Shown: positions 17,601 to 25,921, counted from the first letter of the stretch. The stretch: 64,000 bases of DNA from Nonomuraea aurantiaca (GCF_020215705.1 NZ_JAIWNB010000001.1:1054001-1118000), one strand, 5' to 3'. The notes: a model not told the origin generated them from the letters alone. Translations and numbers: made by a program.

Positions 17601-19846
17601 TGCCCCTGTCGATCAAGCGCGGCACAACCCAGCTGACCGGCTACGCCTACGACGGCCTCGGCCAACCCACCCAACGCGTGGACGCCGCTGGTACCGCCAC
17701 CTTCACCTGGGACGCCAACAACCGCCCGGCCACCGCCACCGACCCGGTTACCGGCCGCAAACTCACCTACGGCTACGACGCGGCCGACAACCTGTCCTCG
17801 CTGACCGCCACCACCGGCACCACCCCCGTCGACACCCAGATCTTCACCTACGACTACGCCGACCGGCTGGAAACCCAGACGCTGCGCAAGGGCAGCAGCA
17901 CCGGCATCCAACTCGCCAAGATCACCTACGGCTGGGACAAGGACGACAACCTCACCACCAAAACCACCGCAGGCCTGGCCGGAGCGGGCACCAACACCTA
18001 CGGCTACGACCACGCCGGCCGCCTCACCTCCTGGACCGCCCCCGGCGGCGCCACCACCGCCTACGAGTGGGACAAGTCCGGCAACCGCACCAAGGCCTAC
18101 ACCTACGACGAACGCAACCGCCTAACCTCAGGCGACGGCACCGGCTACACCTACACCCCGCGCGGCACCCTGGCCACGGAAACCAAAGCCGGCGCCACCA
18201 CCAACTACACCTTCGACGCCTTCGACCGCCTCATCGCCGACGGCGACTCGCTGTACAGCTACGACGCCCTCGACCGGGTCAACTCGCGCATCAAGGGGGC
18301 GGCCAAGCAGAATTTCGCCTACGCCGGACTGAGCAACGACCTGGCCGCCATCACCGACAGCAGCGGCGCCGTCCAGGCCAAGTACGGCCGCGATGCAGGA
18401 GGCACGCTCCTCGGCCAGCAAGAGGGCACCAACCCCGCCCTGGCCACACTGCCCGACCTGCACGGCGACCTGGTCGCCACCTACAGCACCACCGCGCTGG
18501 CCACCACCACCGCATATGACCCGTTCGGCACCGTCACTGCCCAAACAGGCGTCAAGACCACCCTCGGCTACCAGGGCGAATACACCGACCCGGACACCGG
18601 CAAGGTCAACATGCACGCCCGCTGGTACCAGCCCGGCACCGGCAACTTCACCAGCCGCGATACCGCGACGCTGAATCCGAACCCGTCGGTGCAGGCCAAC
18701 CGCTACACCTACGCCAACGCCTCTCCTCTCACCGGCACCGACCCCACCGGCCACTACACCACCCAGATGGACAGCTGGGGCAGCGACAACCCCAGCTACG
18801 ACGGCCCACCTCTCGCAGGAAGCGGTGGTCAATGTATCGGGAGCTGCGGAATCGGCGGAGGCAGCGGCCCCATCGCCTGCGACATCTGGGGGTGCGCTGG
18901 TGCCATCGTTTCGTCTGAGTCATCAGACGAAGATAAAAGGCACGTTGCAGTTTTATGGTTGCTCGAGAGTGTGGGTGACCCGCTTGGGATTATACGGCTC
19001 GTCCATCAAATCTTGCGCGATCCAGCAGGAAGCATCAAGGCTCTTGCAAAAATAGCGAAATTGAGCACAAAGGCTGCTGCCGGATCAAATCTACCCGACG
19101 ATGATGACCCGACCGAAGAAATCGCGGCATGTGAAAAGATGCACTCAACGAGCTACTGCATCAAGCGTGTCGACGACGAGAAGAAATGGAGGAAAGCCTA
19201 CCTTCAAGCCATTCAAGACATGAGCAAGAAGTACGGTTATGATAAAATTCATAATGCTCTCGCAAGCAAAGATGGGCTTTTGCGGGATATTTTCCTCGAG
19301 AGGATCGATGAGAGGTTTTGTCAGATAGTCGGGGGAGACTGTGTTAAACCATTCTCTTATGTAGCCTTACTAACGACCAACATCGCCGTTGTCATAGGTA
19401 ATGTTGACCCAAAGGATAGAAAGGCAAGAGACTCGGCCCGGATGGTTATTTGGGCCGCTCGACGGGTTATGGATAAAGGGCCCGACTATGTGTTGCGCAC
19501 GCTAAGCGACGCGGAGTACAACGAATACGCGAGACTCATAGGCCTGAAGAAATTTAACGGCGCTCGCAGGTTTTTTGGAACGGCGCTGCATGAGGCAATA
19601 GCGGCAGAATTGGATCTGATGAAACCAGGTCGTTTCCAGTACTTCGCTTCGGGTGAAGTGGACTTACTGGATAGGGCAAAGAATATCAGGATAGAAATCA
19701 CTACGTTCAGGGCTTTCGATAGTCATCTAAATAGGACGAATACGAATTATCGATTCGCTGCTTATGTTCTCTACAGGATCGGCACACTTCCGTCCCGCCG
19801 CATTGCGGACGAGTTGACGGGTCGGGGGGCCGGTCACGAAGAATAG
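11680..19846 (+). pseudogene. Secreted RHS/YD-repeat polymorphic toxin 1, two frameshifts
   Basis: Read through two single-base breaks this encodes a ~2700-residue exported toxin. Order: signal peptide (MRRSLFSVL..., hydrophobic LAVTLLPGLLLLPV), two Ig-like modules with SNGWSVQWR, a DUF6531-type entry domain (GREFNHVTGNYTQ), a LamG-like domain (GYWRLGD ... HHVVLSGAENTQTLYLDG), many YD repeats, an RHS core end (HARWYQPGTGNFTSRD), then a low-G+C C-terminal toxin. Break one is near 11986 (VLSA/AEKGL; one A appears missing). Break two is near 14876, where SCRKADDCQRTHATYYLNK resumes in the other frame and matches the intact paralogue. Either recent decay or sequencing error. Confidence 0.85.
14927..19846 (+). 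CDS. RHS toxin 1, intact C-terminal open reading frame with toxin tip
   Basis: The largest unbroken part of RHS gene 1, 1639 residues from a TTG, though the true frame enters from upstream. It contains most YD repeats and the RHS core-associated region ending in HARWYQPGTGNFTSRD and GTDPTGHY. After residue ~1300 the G+C content falls sharply. The last ~100 residues include GTALHEA (E1556), GEVDLLD (D1579) and RIEITTF (E1590-x-T1592), the spacing expected of a PD-(D/E)xK-like nuclease fold with Thr in place of Lys. The nuclease call is an inference. No Hint or protease domain is seen before the tip. Confidence 0.75.
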   Translation: MNKNDEFDPRNGRQLTYRDARSWGATDDTYVTKWEFNQYGEQLKETSPATPDFPNGRSASVIYTDGSEAAIGGGSTPAGLIASQTDARGNTWTYRYTAAGDLAEQSNPAGLLVKLSYDALGRLREKSEVSPAHPDGVKTAFTYDGLGRPATQTEPGVKNEVSQVTHTKRTTFGYDPDSNKLRDTITDLTGGDAERAIVYTYDTHGKLETTTDPEGGVVRQTWNAIGQLATITDARGAVVEYGYDPRGLLTSRTLKGWTGSPVNPQPAKDEVLESFTYDPGGRLETQTDAMRRTTSFSYFKDDLLEKKTAVGALLNDSTTTTSDVVLENHTYDAAGNQIKLVTGGDKSITTEYVYDAASRLTSQTFDPSSLARKTAFVYDANGNVLKSTRTGAGSTRAEVTEYAYNKVNQPNKTTVENGDQDLVSTTTYDERGLAVASIDPRGNATDANAADFTTTMRYDALGRLIEASGPKVKVEKAGTSSDAHPTAHFGYDAFGAKTHETDAEGRTVTSVFDKAGRLTSQSAPSYTPPGGTAITPTTAHTYDLAGQLITTTDPRGYVTTFEYDKLGRQVRITDPAPDGQTPGRSIIEYYMDGSKKATVDLTGARSEATYDGLGRQVTQTQIERKPAAAVYTTKLFYNQAGFLYKTEAPGTKTIDYSPNAAGEVETQIVAKGTATAITTTMQYDLAGRLIKTADGRGNSTTTEYDLAGRKIAAKDLEGTTIRRTTSAGYDPAGNQTSVTSGEGHTTKQTFDALNRATSLIEPTSATDSITTSFGYDATGARTRLTDGRGNATWTTYNSLALAETVTEPATTAHPDAADRTWTTGYDAAGNPTSVIQPGGVRIDRTFDHLGRLTKESGAGGGAATAERTFGYDLADRPTTIGDLTVDYNDRTLPLSIKRGTTQLTGYAYDGLGQPTQRVDAAGTATFTWDANNRPATATDPVTGRKLTYGYDAADNLSSLTATTGTTPVDTQIFTYDYADRLETQTLRKGSSTGIQLAKITYGWDKDDNLTTKTTAGLAGAGTNTYGYDHAGRLTSWTAPGGATTAYEWDKSGNRTKAYTYDERNRLTSGDGTGYTYTPRGTLATETKAGATTNYTFDAFDRLIADGDSLYSYDALDRVNSRIKGAAKQNFAYAGLSNDLAAITDSSGAVQAKYGRDAGGTLLGQQEGTNPALATLPDLHGDLVATYSTTALATTTAYDPFGTVTAQTGVKTTLGYQGEYTDPDTGKVNMHARWYQPGTGNFTSRDTATLNPNPSVQANRYTYANASPLTGTDPTGHYTTQMDSWGSDNPSYDGPPLAGSGGQCIGSCGIGGGSGPIACDIWGCAGAIVSSESSDEDKRHVAVLWLLESVGDPLGIIRLVHQILRDPAGSIKALAKIAKLSTKAAAGSNLPDDDDPTEEIAACEKMHSTSYCIKRVDDEKKWRKAYLQAIQDMSKKYGYDKIHNALASKDGLLRDIFLERIDERFCQIVGGDCVKPFSYVALLTTNIAVVIGNVDPKDRKARDSARMVIWAARRVMDKGPDYVLRTLSDAEYNEYARLIGLKKFNGARRFFGTALHEAIAAELDLMKPGRFQYFASGEVDLLDRAKNIRIEITTFRAFDSHLNRTNTNYRFAAYVLYRIGTLPSRRIADELTGRGAGHEE

Positions 19847-19911
19847 GTGGCATTGCTCCTGTTCTAATTACGCTATGCTAAAATAGTCTTTTCGAGGGAA
19901 AGGGGCTGGGC

Positions 19912-20676
19912 GTGAATCACGAGGATGGGGATTCCATCGAGATAAAGGCTAGTCGCGCACGCGGGCGCTTCAGTCCGCAGGTCGACGAACTGGAGCTTCG
20001 TAGTGTCGAAATGGAAAACGCCGATTTTTCACACCGCAAAATATCTTACCTCGCCATAACGGCCAGCAGTTTTACTCGATGCAACTTCCAGGGAATCAAG
20101 CTAACTTCTGGAAGCATGGGGGGTGGTCGAGCGGTAACGGTATACAACGATTGCACCTTCGACGACTCTATAATTCATAGAGTCTCTCCGGGTCGGGCAA
20201 GATTCGTTTCATGCACTTTTCGCAACACCAAAATGCGCGACGTTAGGTTTCTTCGGGCGGAGCTTGTTGACTGTGTTTTCACGGGCAAGCTTCAAGGCGT
20301 GGTGTTTGATGCGGACCCTTGGGGCGAGCCTGTCGAAGGCGGCAAGATCGCCTACGAGTACCGAGGCAACGATTTTTCAGCTGCCTCCTTTGATGATGTC
20401 GCTTTTCGAGGGGGTATCGAACTTGATGATCAGCGACTGCCTGGTGGACCGGATTTTCTGCTGATTCGAAACGCATTGGCTTCACTTGGTGGAGCGTGGG
20501 ACGAAGTGCAGAGCTGGCCGTTTGGCACCTTTCGCGTTGAAGCTGAAAGTTGCCTTGAAGTTCTACTGAAAAGTGCTCGACGTAAGCAAAAAGATTTGTT
20601 TATCCAGAAAAAATTCATTACCAGATCCCTTCCGCAAGAGCTTGGAGACAAGCTGGTGCGTATAATGTGCGGCTGA
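19912..20676 (+). CDS. Pentapeptide-repeat-like protein, candidate immunity protein
   Basis: 254 residues from a GTG with AGGGG upstream, 65 bp after the toxin stop. Residues ~25-150 hold loose A(D/N)(F/L)xx-type repeats (ENADFSHRKIS, SFTRCNFQGIKL, DCTFDDSIIH, SCTFRNTKMRDVRF, DCVFTGKL), suggesting a quadrilateral beta-helix. The C-terminal third is basic and helical. Base composition matches the low-G+C toxin tip, so the two probably arrived together. Position immediately behind a polymorphic-toxin tip suggests immunity, but pentapeptide proteins have varied roles. Confidence 0.7.
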   Translation: MNHEDGDSIEIKASRARGRFSPQVDELELRSVEMENADFSHRKISYLAITASSFTRCNFQGIKLTSGSMGGGRAVTVYNDCTFDDSIIHRVSPGRARFVSCTFRNTKMRDVRFLRAELVDCVFTGKLQGVVFDADPWGEPVEGGKIAYEYRGNDFSAASFDDVAFRGGIELDDQRLPGGPDFLLIRNALASLGGAWDEVQSWPFGTFRVEAESCLEVLLKSARRKQKDLFIQKKFITRSLPQELGDKLVRIMCG

Positions 20677-20940
20677 GTGTAGAGAGATTGATTTCGAGGT
20701 TCGCGATACGATACCGGTCGCCATGTTATTCTAGCCCTGTGCGATTTTCGTTTTTCGGTTGAATGGGTTTTCTCGTTTGACTGGGTGGTGCTGTCGTTTG
20801 ATCGCTCTGCGTGAACGAAATGCCGTGACCGTGTGTGACTGTCACGTCCGCTCATATGTCCCGCGCCAGGACATTTCTGTCACGCGGATATGACCTCTCG
20901 GACGTACGGTTTCTCATGGCGCGTCACGGTGGCGTAAATT

Positions 20941-21297
20941 TCATCCGTCGCGCTCGAACACAAGCTCGCCGCTCACGTTGTCTCGGCGTACGTGCATCAA
21001 GGCAGGCCCGTACTGATAGCTCGGGTGTCGCGCTGCGAGGTCAAGGCGGACACACCAGATCGTGCCCCTTGCCCCCGGCGCAGATGCCAGCAGTGCCTCA
21101 AGCAGCCTGGCGGTAGCGCGCTGGTACTCCCTGGTGACGCCACACGCTCCGCGTCTACTCCCATTCGTGATGCCCCAGGCATAGAAGCCGTCACCGTCCC
21201 CAAGGAGGTATCCCTGCGGTGTACAGAGGGAGCGTGGCGAGGGCTCGACGCGCCAGCGGATCGCGGCCAGCAGCGAGAGCAGGTCCCGGAAAGCCAT
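20941..21297 (-). CDS. Conserved hypothetical protein, partner of XRE regulator
   Basis: 118 residues, no recognised domain. Residues ~35-100 (DGFYAWGIT, RRGACGVTREYQRAT, RLDLAARHPSYQYG) align clearly with the 88-residue protein at 61165-61431 (DAFFSWMAI, GRGACGITAESERAA, RLDRHARQPSYIYG). Both lie beside an XRE-type regulator, so they form a small two-gene module. Here the gene follows the regulator on the same strand, 94 bp downstream, with palindromic repeats in the gap. Probably cytoplasmic: no signal or membrane segment. Confidence 0.7.
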   Translation of the reverse strand: MAFRDLLSLLAAIRWRVEPSPRSLCTPQGYLLGDGDGFYAWGITNGSRRGACGVTREYQRATARLLEALLASAPGARGTIWCVRLDLAARHPSYQYGPALMHVRRDNVSGELVFERDG

Positions 21298-21333
21298 GTA
21301 GTGAAGCTATGACTCTGAGTGACCATTCTCCAT

Positions 21334-21390
21334 GGACGGTGTGTCCTACCTGTGCTGACAGCCTCATATGACCAGGACGTCGTGTCCTAC
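21334..21390. repeat. Two GGAC-n5-GTCC direct repeats
   Basis: GGACGGTGTGTCCTAC (21334-21349) and GGACGTCGTGTCCTAC (21375-21390) differ at two of 16 positions and are spaced 41 bp. Each is itself a short palindrome, GGAC-n5-GTCC. They lie between the regulator stop and the small gene's start, a good place for operators. That the XRE protein binds them is inference. Confidence 0.5.
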
Positions 21391-21391
21391 T

Positions 21392-22570
21392 TCAGATGTC
21401 GAGGGTGCTGGCCAGTGACCGAATGGCCGCCGAAGGGCGCATCTCCCTTTCTCGGATGCTCTCCACTAGCTGGCGGGCAACTGTCTGGTGGCGGAACCAC
21501 CCCACCGATTGAGAGCGGGCCTCCATCAGCCGTTCGGTAGCTGTGGCCAGGTGCCTGTTGTCAAGGTGCGCCTGTCCGACGTCCAGCAGGTGCCGACCGT
21601 AGGCAATGCCGGTCAGATCTCCGGGTCTGATGCGCCGGGCGGCTCGTAGCGCCTTGGCTGGCTCCCGCAGCACCGTGTAGGCGTGGGTCTCCTGTGTCGC
21701 CACGGCGGCAGGTCCGAAAGAGGTGTTGTAGAGGGCGACTCGGTGGCCAAGCCGTTGGGCACCGGCCGTCGCCAGGTGGATGTAGTCAGCCACGTCTCGA
21801 CCGGCCGCCGCCGTGGGTGCCAGAGCGGTCATCACCAGGTTGCCCCAGGCCGCCACGTGGTGAGGTGGTGCTGAGAAGGCGGGCTCGATGCGTTGTGCCA
21901 TGGTGACGGCGAGCCGTTCGGCCTCCTCCAAGCGTGCCTGATGCAGCAGCACCCAGGCGTAGGTGGCATGCAGGGTGGCCCAAAGCAGTTCGTCGGTCCC
22001 TTTGCGCGCGACCCTGATGGCACGTTCGGCGCCGATCGCGGCCAGATCTTCGCGGCCGAGATGGACCATGACGCTGGCGGCCAGGTCGTAGGCCATCGCC
22101 AATGGGTAGACGGCTGCTTCACCCATAACCGAGTGGGTTAGCCTGGCTTCCAGGATCAGATCGGGCAGACGGCTGATCAAGGTGGCGAAGTCGCCCGTCC
22201 AGTAGGAGCGGCACGCGTGGTCAACCGCTTCGGCGATATCGCGTAGCGGGGTCGGTTCACCATCGTGGCCGTCGTCCAGGCCGGGCAGGAGCGATGGCGA
22301 CAGCAGAGCATTGCGAAGATCCAGGACGCTCGCTCCGTCGCGGCCGGTCCCGAGTTGGTCGCGCTTGCCGACCAACTGGCTCAGTTCGACGTCCAGAGCG
22401 TTGGCCAGTTTCATGAGGGAAGTGAGGCGGGCCGAGCTGCGCTGTCCCTGCTCCAGCTTGGCGATCAGGTCACGAGACAGGCCCGAACGCTCGGCAAGCT
22501 CCTCCTGCGTGAATCCCCGATCGCGTCGAACCGCCCGGAGACGCGAACCGATCGTGCCAGTGTGGGTCAT
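21392..22570 (-). CDS. XRE-family regulator with TPR-like C-terminal domain
   Basis: 392 residues. The N-terminal helix-turn-helix (residues ~8-65, IGSRLRAVRRDRGFTQEELA and LSRDLIAKLEQGQR) is the XRE/Cro type. The remaining ~300 residues are helical with repeated Ala-rich pairs (AWVLLHQARLEEAERLA), resembling the TPR-like ligand domains of actinomycete regulators. No enzyme motif is seen. Upstream of the small conserved protein at 20941-21297 and probably regulates it. Confidence 0.85.
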   Translation of the reverse strand: MTHTGTIGSRLRAVRRDRGFTQEELAERSGLSRDLIAKLEQGQRSSARLTSLMKLANALDVELSQLVGKRDQLGTGRDGASVLDLRNALLSPSLLPGLDDGHDGEPTPLRDIAEAVDHACRSYWTGDFATLISRLPDLILEARLTHSVMGEAAVYPLAMAYDLAASVMVHLGREDLAAIGAERAIRVARKGTDELLWATLHATYAWVLLHQARLEEAERLAVTMAQRIEPAFSAPPHHVAAWGNLVMTALAPTAAAGRDVADYIHLATAGAQRLGHRVALYNTSFGPAAVATQETHAYTVLREPAKALRAARRIRPGDLTGIAYGRHLLDVGQAHLDNRHLATATERLMEARSQSVGWFRHQTVARQLVESIREREMRPSAAIRSLASTLDI

Positions 22571-22749
22571 CGACTCGGACCTTCCCTCCGCATATCTCCA
22601 CGATTCGCGATCAGCAACGCTGTGGCCTGGCGCTACGTGGAGTACAACCCAACAACCCCTGCCAGTCTGCCGAGGGAGAGCCGGAAAGAAAAGCGCCGGG
22701 ATCGAGACCGTCTTCCAGCCTCGCGTTACCCTGACCGATCACGCACCAG

Positions 22750-23139
22750 TCAGCCGGTGATCGGCGCGTTCACGGTCAGCACCTCCTCGCCCGCAGGCCC
22801 GTTCAGCCGGATCGAGAGCTCCCAGACGCCGGTCATCGGGAAGAACTCGCCCTCTGCGACGAAGTGGCCGGGTTCCGGCTCCCGGGCGGTGATCTCCGGC
22901 ATGGCGTGACCCATGGCAGGCATCACGGTGGACAGGGCCGCGCTGTCCGCGTCACCCGAGGTCAGCCGCACGTCCACGACGACGCGTCCCGTGGTCGGTC
23001 GGTCGATCGAGACAGTGGCGGCGTAGTGCGTTCTTCTGGCGGTCACCCGGAGCGGATCAGGGGCCGAGTTTCTTCCTACGATGAGGAACGTCACCACTGC
23101 CACCGCGAGGACGGCGACGGCCACCGCAGCCCGCTTCAC
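22750..23139 (-). CDS. YtkA-like membrane-anchored/exported protein
   Basis: 129 residues from a GTG that overlaps the stop of the upstream gene (GTGA). An uncleaved or signal-anchor helix (AAVAVAVLAVAVVTFLIVG) precedes one Ig-like domain with MPAMGHAMP, AEGEFFPMTGVWELSIRL, the signature of YtkA/FixH-like proteins often found with copper-handling genes. Third gene of the operon starting at 25708. The His/Met motif suggests metal contact outside the membrane; the function is not established. Confidence 0.75.
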   Translation of the reverse strand: MKRAAVAVAVLAVAVVTFLIVGRNSAPDPLRVTARRTHYAATVSIDRPTTGRVVVDVRLTSGDADSAALSTVMPAMGHAMPEITAREPEPGHFVAEGEFFPMTGVWELSIRLNGPAGEEVLTVNAPITG

Positions 23140-24464
23140 TGCGAGGCCCCCGATGCCGTGACGTTGATGGTGAAAGGCGCGGTCACGATGTGGTCGCCGG
23201 TCGCGTACTGGGTCCACGCGAGGTAGCGGCCCGGCGACGGGAAGCTGAAGGTGAAGCGGAGCCGGGGGCCCGGCGTTCCCATCTCGTGTACGTGGCCGAG
23301 GAAGGTGCCGTCCTGGCTGCGGACGATCAGGTGGCCGGTCATGCCCAGCCAGGGGCGTGGGGTGCTGGATGTGCTGAGTTCGATCGTCGTCGGGCGGCCC
23401 GCGACGGGAGCGGCGGGGTTCAGGAGCGGCGTGACGGCCTCAATGGGTGTCTCTGCTCCAACCGAAACGTCAGACGCGTCACCGTTTACGCTGAACTCGC
23501 CGGTGATCAGTTGCCCGCCGGAGTCCCCGCGCTCCAGTTCTGCGTACGCCAGATACCGGCCCGGCCGGTCGGCTCGCATCTTGACCTCCAACCGGCCCGG
23601 TGCCGTGCGCAGCGGATGTATGTGGCGGAAGTAGCGCCCGTCCTCGCTGGTCAGGATCACGTGAGCGAGGGCCTCGTGGTGCAGGACGAGGTCGTCCACG
23701 GGCCGGCCGGTGGAGCCGTCGACCAGGTCGAGCCGCAACGTGAACTCCTCTCCGGCGGCCGGGCGGGCCGGGAGCGTGGCCATCCGGCCCTGCGCGAACG
23801 GGCGTCCGCCGGTCTGCGCCCCCGACGCCGCCCCAGCTCCCGCCCCCGCTCCCACCGTCGGCGCCACCGTGGGTGGGGCGCCGTCGGGTGGGGCGGCGGG
23901 GAGTAGGGGCTCGAAGATGACGACCATGGCGGCGACCGTCAAACCGATCGCGGCGCCGCCGGTCAGCAGCATCGCCTGATTGCGACGGGCCAGTGCTCCG
24001 GTGAGCAGGCCGCCGATCATCAGCAAGGCCGCCACGAGCAGGCCACCGTAGATCAGCAGCTCTATCGGCGACCCGCGATCCACCAGGACACGGAACGGCA
24101 CCACGGCGGTCTCGTTCCCCGCCCGCAGCGTGAGCTCGTGCGGGCCCGTCCGGTCCACCGTGAGCTGCGTGTACTGAGGTTCGTACGCGGCTCGCGCCAC
24201 GCCCGTCACCGTACGGCCGTCCGCGACCGAGCGCAGCTCCAGGGCGACCGGCAGGTCGGTCACCGGCTGGAAGGCGATGACACCGATCTGCAAGGGCCCG
24301 GGCACCCGCTTCGTCCCCTTGATTACGATGGTGAGCTCCGTGCCCGCGATCGTCTGGGCGATTCGCAGATCCGCTCCGACCGTGACATTGTGCGCGGCGG
24401 CCGGAGCGGCGCCCGCCAGCATCAGAACGGCGGCCAGACAGAGGACCCGGAGGACTCGGATCAT
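23136..24464 (-). CDS. Exported CopC/YtkA-like multidomain membrane protein
   Basis: 442 residues. The start ATG at 24462-24464 overlaps the previous stop (ATGA). Signal peptide MIRVLRVLCLAAVLMLAGAAPAAAHN ends so that a histidine begins the mature protein, as in CopC-type copper proteins. There follow a beta-domain, a pair of membrane helices (~140-205), an Ala/Gly/Pro linker, and two Ig-like domains with HHEALAHVILTSEDGRYF and HIHPL, then GHLIVRSQDGTFLGHVHEM. The repeated His-rich strands suggest metal binding. Operon with its two overlapping neighbours. Confidence 0.75.
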   Translation of the reverse strand: MIRVLRVLCLAAVLMLAGAAPAAAHNVTVGADLRIAQTIAGTELTIVIKGTKRVPGPLQIGVIAFQPVTDLPVALELRSVADGRTVTGVARAAYEPQYTQLTVDRTGPHELTLRAGNETAVVPFRVLVDRGSPIELLIYGGLLVAALLMIGGLLTGALARRNQAMLLTGGAAIGLTVAAMVVIFEPLLPAAPPDGAPPTVAPTVGAGAGAGAASGAQTGGRPFAQGRMATLPARPAAGEEFTLRLDLVDGSTGRPVDDLVLHHEALAHVILTSEDGRYFRHIHPLRTAPGRLEVKMRADRPGRYLAYAELERGDSGGQLITGEFSVNGDASDVSVGAETPIEAVTPLLNPAAPVAGRPTTIELSTSSTPRPWLGMTGHLIVRSQDGTFLGHVHEMGTPGPRLRFTFSFPSPGRYLAWTQYATGDHIVTAPFTINVTASGASQ

Positions 24465-25708
24465 GCCCGGTCGGCGTCGGCCGCGCTGGGCGGAACGGGC
24501 TCGGTGTCGGCCGCGCTGGGCCGAACCGGCATGGCAGTGACCGCGCTGGGCGGAGCCGGCTCGGCGTCGATCGCAGTGGACGGAACCGGCTCGGTGTCGG
24601 CCGCGCTGGGCGGAACCGGCTCGGAGTCGGCCGCGCTGGGCCGAACCGGCTCGGCAGTGACCGCGTTGGGCAGGAACAGCGCCCCGAGCGCGAGCCCGAC
24701 CAGTCCGGCCACGACCGGCGCGCCGGTCCACAGCTCAGGGACGGTGGGCAGCCCGCCGGCCGCCACCGACGCGGCCCCCATGTACAGCGACCAGGTGAGG
24801 AAGCCCGACAACCCGGCGAACGCCCAATAAGCGCCCCGTCGCTCGCCCGAGGGCTTCAGCCAGAGGATCAGCAGGTCGCTCACGAGGCCGGCGACGACGA
24901 ACGTCAGCAGGACCGGCAGGTTCCCGAACGCCGTCTGCGCACCCGACATCAGGATGCCCACCGCGTGCAGGATGGTCACGCTGCCGAAGGGAAGGCGCCA
25001 GCGACGCGCCAGCAGCAGTACGGGGGCGAGCGTGACGATGTTGCTGATGACCATGCCGCTGGCCAGCCGGTCGGCGCCCTGGTCGTGCATCTCGGAGAAG
25101 GCCCTGACGATGCCCTGCGGGCTCCACTGCAGGGCGTCGGCGTACCCCAGGAACAGCGACACCAGCGTGGTGGCGAACGCGAGCCCGATCAGCGCCGGGA
25201 GCAGCCGGCCGAGCGAGGGTCGAGGGCCCACGTCCGGGGCGTTCCAAATGGAGCGGAGCGGTGTGGTGATGATGAGGAGCATCGTCACGATCAGCCCGAG
25301 GTGCGAGGGGCTGAACAGGATGTTGATCGTGGTCTCGATGCCGAGGAAGGTGTGCCACATCATGTCCAGGAGCCCGAAGACGGCGAACGCGGGCACCGCG
25401 AGCAGCCCGGCCAGGTAGCCCGTGGGCACCGCCGCGACCCCCTGGCGGCCGGTCCGGACGTTGCGCCACACCTGCCAGATGATCCAGCCGGAGACCACGG
25501 CGAACCCCGAATAGAACGCCGCGTGCCAAGGCGTGAAGAACGTCTCCAACTGCGTCAGGTTCGAGTGCGCCCACGCGTCGATCATCAGTCCGATGCCGAA
25601 CCAGACGCCCAGCAGCGCGGTGACCAGGTCCGTTCTGGGTGACACCCAGCCGCGCTGTTCTCCCGAGTCCGCGAGTAATCGCCGTATCCCGGTGTCGGTC
25701 ACTGCCAT
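24461..25708 (-). CDS. Multi-pass membrane protein with C-terminal decapeptide repeats
   Basis: 415 residues. About nine or ten hydrophobic helices fill residues 25-345; conserved His/Trp positions (IDAWAHSN, FFTPWHAAFYSG, DMMWHTFLGIE, FSPSHLG) could bind metal or heme. The tail consists of ten-residue units (EPVPPSAADT and variants). AGGAGG precedes the ATG by 10 bp. First gene of a three-gene operon with two copper-protein-like exported products, so a role in copper uptake or delivery is possible. No family name can be given with confidence. Confidence 0.75.
   Translation of the reverse strand: MAVTDTGIRRLLADSGEQRGWVSPRTDLVTALLGVWFGIGLMIDAWAHSNLTQLETFFTPWHAAFYSGFAVVSGWIIWQVWRNVRTGRQGVAAVPTGYLAGLLAVPAFAVFGLLDMMWHTFLGIETTINILFSPSHLGLIVTMLLIITTPLRSIWNAPDVGPRPSLGRLLPALIGLAFATTLVSLFLGYADALQWSPQGIVRAFSEMHDQGADRLASGMVISNIVTLAPVLLLARRWRLPFGSVTILHAVGILMSGAQTAFGNLPVLLTFVVAGLVSDLLILWLKPSGERRGAYWAFAGLSGFLTWSLYMGAASVAAGGLPTVPELWTGAPVVAGLVGLALGALFLPNAVTAEPVRPSAADSEPVPPSAADTEPVPSTAIDAEPAPPSAVTAMPVRPSAADTEPVPPSAADADRA
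24470..24652 (-). repeat. 30-bp tandem repeat encoding EPVPPSAADT units
   Basis: Six consecutive, imperfect 30-bp units inside the 3' end of the membrane protein gene. They encode ten-residue blocks EPVRPSAADS, EPVPPSAADT, EPVPSTAIDA, EPAPPSAVTA, MPVRPSAADT and EPVPPSAADA. The tail is predicted disordered and probably varies in copy number. Confidence 0.8.
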
Positions 25709-25885
25709 GTCAAGACTTCCTCCTTCTAGATCGAATAGATCGGATAGCTCGAATCCTGGCAGACGGAGCTGGGAGATGAGCGCCCGGGTGATGATCTTCT
25801 CGAAGGTCGCTCGTCAGCGCCCTGCCCGGTTTCGCGCTTCGTGCGAGGCTTCAGGCGGCCATACCAAGCCGTGTGAAGATCTGGG

Positions 25886-25901
25886 TTGACAACGATGTCA
25901 T
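25886..25901. promoter_or_regulatory. TGACA/TGTCA inverted repeat before ABC operon
   Basis: TTGACAACGATGTCAT contains TGACA-ACGA-TGTCA, the form of LacI-type operators that control sugar ABC importers in actinomycetes. TTGACA is also a consensus -35 hexamer, with a weak TTGATA 19 bp further on, so transcription may begin close to the ATG at 25922. No LacI gene is adjacent. Confidence 0.45.
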
Positions 25902-25921
25902 TAGCAGCACTTGATAGTCCT

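Noticed and set aside
16028..18013. 661-residue minus-strand frame antisense to RHS gene 1
   Set aside because: Low-complexity Gly/Val/Arg text complementary to YD repeats; no start signal or domain.
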